Positions 61,876 to 64,000 of a stretch of DNA of 64,000 bases are shown piece by piece (the stretch's first letter is position 1; every line of letters begins with the position of its first letter). A model generated the notes under the pieces. The model was not told where the DNA came from. It saw only the letters and a program-made list of their open reading frames with translations, and did no database searches. This DNA is from Streptomyces albicerus (GTDB lineage Bacteria > Actinomycetota > Actinomycetes > Streptomycetales > Streptomycetaceae). A program made the translations under genes and the position numbers. The stretch spans positions 1 to 64,000 of the forward strand of contig NZ_VWMY01000048.1 in the NCBI RefSeq assembly GCF_008905045.1. Reading direction: 5' to 3'.

Positions 61876-63162
61876 TCAGTTCTTCCGAGTCGCCGGCGCG
61901 GCGCCAGGCCGGTCGGTGATGCCGTACGCGAGATAGCCCCGCTGGATCGCGATGTGGTCGGCGACGTACCTGGCGTCGTGCCACACACCCCAGATGAAGC
62001 TCGATCCGCGGCGAGACAGCCAGGGCAGGCCCAGGAAGTAGACGCCGGACTCGCGGGACACTCCGCGTCGCTGGTCCGGCCGTCCGTTCCCGTCGAACGC
62101 GTCGACGTCGAGCCAGCCGTAGTCGGCGGCGAAGCCCGTCGCCCAGATGATCGAGGTGACGCCGGCCTCGGCCAGGTCGAGTTCCCGTCGGGGATCGGTC
62201 ACGCTGTCCGGGAGCGGTCCGAGGACGTGGGCCTCCGGCTCCTCAGGGAGGTCGAGCCCGTTGCGCTCGACGTACTCGTCGGCCGCGCGGAGCAGGGAGA
62301 GGTACTTGTCGTCGCCGAGCGCGATGTTCGTCGCGAGATCCGGCGCGAAGCGCAGTACGCCGTCGTCGTAGGACGCGGTCAATCCGGCGAGCTCGATGCC
62401 GGTGTCGGCCAGGGCACGGAAGTCCACGGTGTGGCCGCCGCGGGCGCCGCTGACCGCGATGGTGACATGTTCAGCGCCCTGGGGAGGCGTCTCGGCGTCC
62501 CAAAGTCCGAGCACACCGAGCCACCAGCAGAAGTCACGTCCGCGGTACTCGCGGGGAGGCCGATCGTGCGGACCGACGGAGAGGTGGACCTGGCGTCCGG
62601 ACCGGCGCAGCTCGTCGGCGATCTGGACCCCCGAGGAGCCGGCCCCCACCACGAGGACCGCGCCCACGGGCAGTTGCTCCGGGTTGCGGTACCCGCTGGA
62701 GTGCATCTGCACCGGGACGGCGCCCTCCGGGACAATGGGCGGGAACACGGGCCGCTGGAACGGTCCGGTCGCGGCCACCACGAAGCGCGCGTCGATACAA
62801 CCCTCCGACGTCTCGACCCGGAAACCAGGCCGACCGTCGTGCTTGCGCACCGAGGTCACCTCGACGCCGCACCGGATCGGGGCACCGATCTTCTCGGCGT
62901 ACGCGGCGAAGTAGTCGGCGACCTGCTCCTTCGAGGCGAAACCGTCGGGGTCCACGTCGGGAAACTCCAGACCCGGGAATCGGTCGTGCCACGCGGGCCC
63001 GTTCGCGACCAGGGAATCCCACCGCTCCGAGCGCCACCGCTCGGCGACCCGGTGCCGCTCCAGGACGATGTGCGGTACGCCGTGGGCCCCGAGGTGCTCG
63101 CTCATTGCCACGCCTGCCTGGCCCGCCCCGACGACGACTACTTCAGTCTCTTCACTCGGCAT
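61876..63162 (-). CDS. Flavin-containing monooxygenase
   Basis: 428 residues from ATG at 63162 (GGAGG six bases upstream). FAD loop VVVVGAGQAGVAMSEHLG at about 8-25; NADPH loop VLVVGAGSSGVQIADELRR at about 162-180; C-terminal IIWATGFAADYGW like the ATG(F/Y) motif of FMOs. Class B monooxygenases of this size insert oxygen into nitrogen or carbon substrates (YUCCA-like enzymes act on indole-pyruvate). First gene of the operon. Confidence 0.9.
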   Translation of the reverse strand: MPSEETEVVVVGAGQAGVAMSEHLGAHGVPHIVLERHRVAERWRSERWDSLVANGPAWHDRFPGLEFPDVDPDGFASKEQVADYFAAYAEKIGAPIRCGVEVTSVRKHDGRPGFRVETSEGCIDARFVVAATGPFQRPVFPPIVPEGAVPVQMHSSGYRNPEQLPVGAVLVVGAGSSGVQIADELRRSGRQVHLSVGPHDRPPREYRGRDFCWWLGVLGLWDAETPPQGAEHVTIAVSGARGGHTVDFRALADTGIELAGLTASYDDGVLRFAPDLATNIALGDDKYLSLLRAADEYVERNGLDLPEEPEAHVLGPLPDSVTDPRRELDLAEAGVTSIIWATGFAADYGWLDVDAFDGNGRPDQRRGVSRESGVYFLGLPWLSRRGSSFIWGVWHDARYVADHIAIQRGYLAYGITDRPGAAPATRKN

Positions 63163-63461
63163 GTCAGCCTCCACTCAGGCGGTAGTCCCTCCCGGGTGTC
63201 GTGTTGACTGTGCTACCGCACGACACATCCTCGAACGCGCCCGAAACTCTGTCCAACAGATGTTTCCGTTGCGGGTGATCTGATTTTCAGATTCAACGCC
63301 TGAGGCAGTGAAGGCCGCACGTCCTACGACGGCCCGCCTACCAGGCGCCCGTCCGATGCGGGCAGGGAGCGGGCACTGCAGAGCCCCCTCCGGTCGGGAC
63401 GATGCCGGCCGAGGCGAGGCGAGGCGAAAGCTGCCCGTGGAGGGGGCCTGGCGTGACGGTG
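63163..63461. promoter_or_regulatory. Promoter region of the monooxygenase operon with two dyads
   Basis: About 300 bases. TCTGT-cca-ACAGA (63248-63260) and ATCTGA-ttt-TCAGAT (63278-63292) are two perfect short dyads 18 bases apart, about 90-130 bases upstream of the monooxygenase start. The paired arrangement fits binding and activation sites of a LysR regulator, such as the one at the end of the operon. The remaining sequence to the amidohydrolase remnant is empty. Confidence 0.5.
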
Positions 63462-64000
63462 TCAGCGCAGCGCTCCGTCGTTGTGGACGACATGGCCGCC
63501 GATCACCGTCTCTCCCCCACTGTCAGGCGGTCGATGCGGCCGGGGTCGACCGAGAGCAGGTCGTCCGAGAGCAAGGCGAAGTCCGCCAGCATGCCGCGTC
63601 GCGGTGCGCCGGTTGACATGTCATGGATGCCGAGCAGCGGACTGCCGTGTGCGACCGGGGCATCACTGCTGTCGGGGAGAACCGCTCCCGCGTCCAGCCA
63701 GCTGCGCATGCGGTAGCAGCGGTTGGCCCGTCCCGGGCCCAGTGCGGTGATCACGCCGTCCCCGATATCGGACACGAAGCGGCCTTGCGGCACGGCGACG
63801 ATGCCGCTGTCCACCAGGCGGCGGACCTGATCGTCCGAGGCCACGGCGAAGTGCTCGATGCGATGGCGTGTGTCCGAGCGCGGATGCGCGCGTTGCGCCG
63901 TCTCGACGGCGTCCAGGGCGACGTCGATCGCCGCGTCGCCGATCGCGGGCGCGGCGACCCGCCAACCGCACCGGTGCGCTTCGACGACCGCGCGCGGCAG
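63462..64000 (-). pseudogene. YtcJ-like amidohydrolase C-terminal half, decayed (partial)
   Basis: The minus frame enters from the window edge and reads AAPAIGDAAIDVALDAVE, DTRHRIEHFAVASDDQVRRL, VPQGRFVSDIGDG, LDAGAVLPDSSDAPVAHGSPLLGIHDM, as in Amidohydrolase_3 proteins. Family members then have about 40 residues (EALxAYTxGSA...) before the LADF motif, but here IHDM joins directly to GMLADFALLSDDLL near 63610. At about 63508 a frameshift replaces the expected ending TVIGGHVVHNDGAL, which is still readable in the next frame to TGA at 63462. A deletion plus a frameshift make loss of function likely. Confidence 0.72.

Noticed and set aside
1..64000. CRISPR array, tRNA/rRNA genes, insertion sequences, prophage or polyketide/peptide synthase modules
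   Set aside because: No regularly spaced repeats, tRNA-like cloverleaf, transposase motif, or synthase domain was found on reading both strands.

Overview
The window is very GC-rich, codes densely on both strands, uses GTG starts often, and carries lipoprotein and Tat-type signal sequences, LacI/ROK/TetR regulators, a PAS-GAF-SpoIIE-HATPase phosphatase and a DUF6207 protein. This points to Streptomyces or a close relative. No tRNA, rRNA, CRISPR array or intact transposase was seen. The gene content is catabolic and accessory: sugar uptake, glycosidases, dehydrogenases, amine catabolism. At least eight genes are broken or truncated, which fits a poorly conserved chromosome arm.

Layout. 0-1.6 kb: the end of a WYL regulator gene, a DUF6207 gene and a decayed Mrr-like nuclease. 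1.6-12.4 kb: an eight-gene minus-strand sugar operon (Gfo/Idh oxidoreductase, TIM-barrel isomerase, CUT1 ABC binding protein and two permeases, second isomerase, second oxidoreductase, unknown protein) divergent from two tandem ROK regulators, with a perfect dyad between them. 12.8-18.1 kb: a SpoIIE-type phosphatase, a benzaldehyde-dehydrogenase-like enzyme and a LacI regulator. 18.4-22 kb: a cut-down operon with a kinase fragment, a RbsD/FucU mutarotase and a GH78 alpha-L-rhamnosidase.

22.2-31.9 kb: one minus-strand catabolic block, LacI-deoC-aldehyde dehydrogenase-aldehyde dehydrogenase-like-rbsK-rbsD-rbsA-rbsC-rbsB. It would import a pentose or deoxypentose, phosphorylate it, split deoxyribose-5-phosphate into glyceraldehyde-3-phosphate and acetaldehyde, and oxidise the acetaldehyde. 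32.7-41.3 kb: an SDR, a decayed mqnA, a TetR-controlled MBL hydrolase/MFS/FAH-hydrolase operon with a repeated operator, and a broken GH95 fucosidase. 41.6-49.2 kb: a polyol-type CUT1 operon (binding protein, two permeases, dehydrogenase remnant, intact dehydrogenase, DeoR regulator, HAD phosphatase) divergent from a P-loop kinase.

49.4-58.2 kb: a LuxR remnant, then an amine-type operon (amidohydrolase, NCS1 and APC permeases, class III aminotransferase, aldehyde dehydrogenase) divergent from its TetR regulator. 58.2-63.2 kb: a tightly overlapping operon of flavin monooxygenase, RidA, DUF1028 and M20 amidohydrolase, followed by a truncated MFS gene and a LysR regulator. The window ends in a decayed YtcJ-like amidohydrolase.

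Neither CUT1 ABC system carries an ATPase gene, so both probably use a shared MsiK-type ATPase encoded elsewhere; the ribose-type system has its own. Substrates for most clusters are inferred only from gene families.
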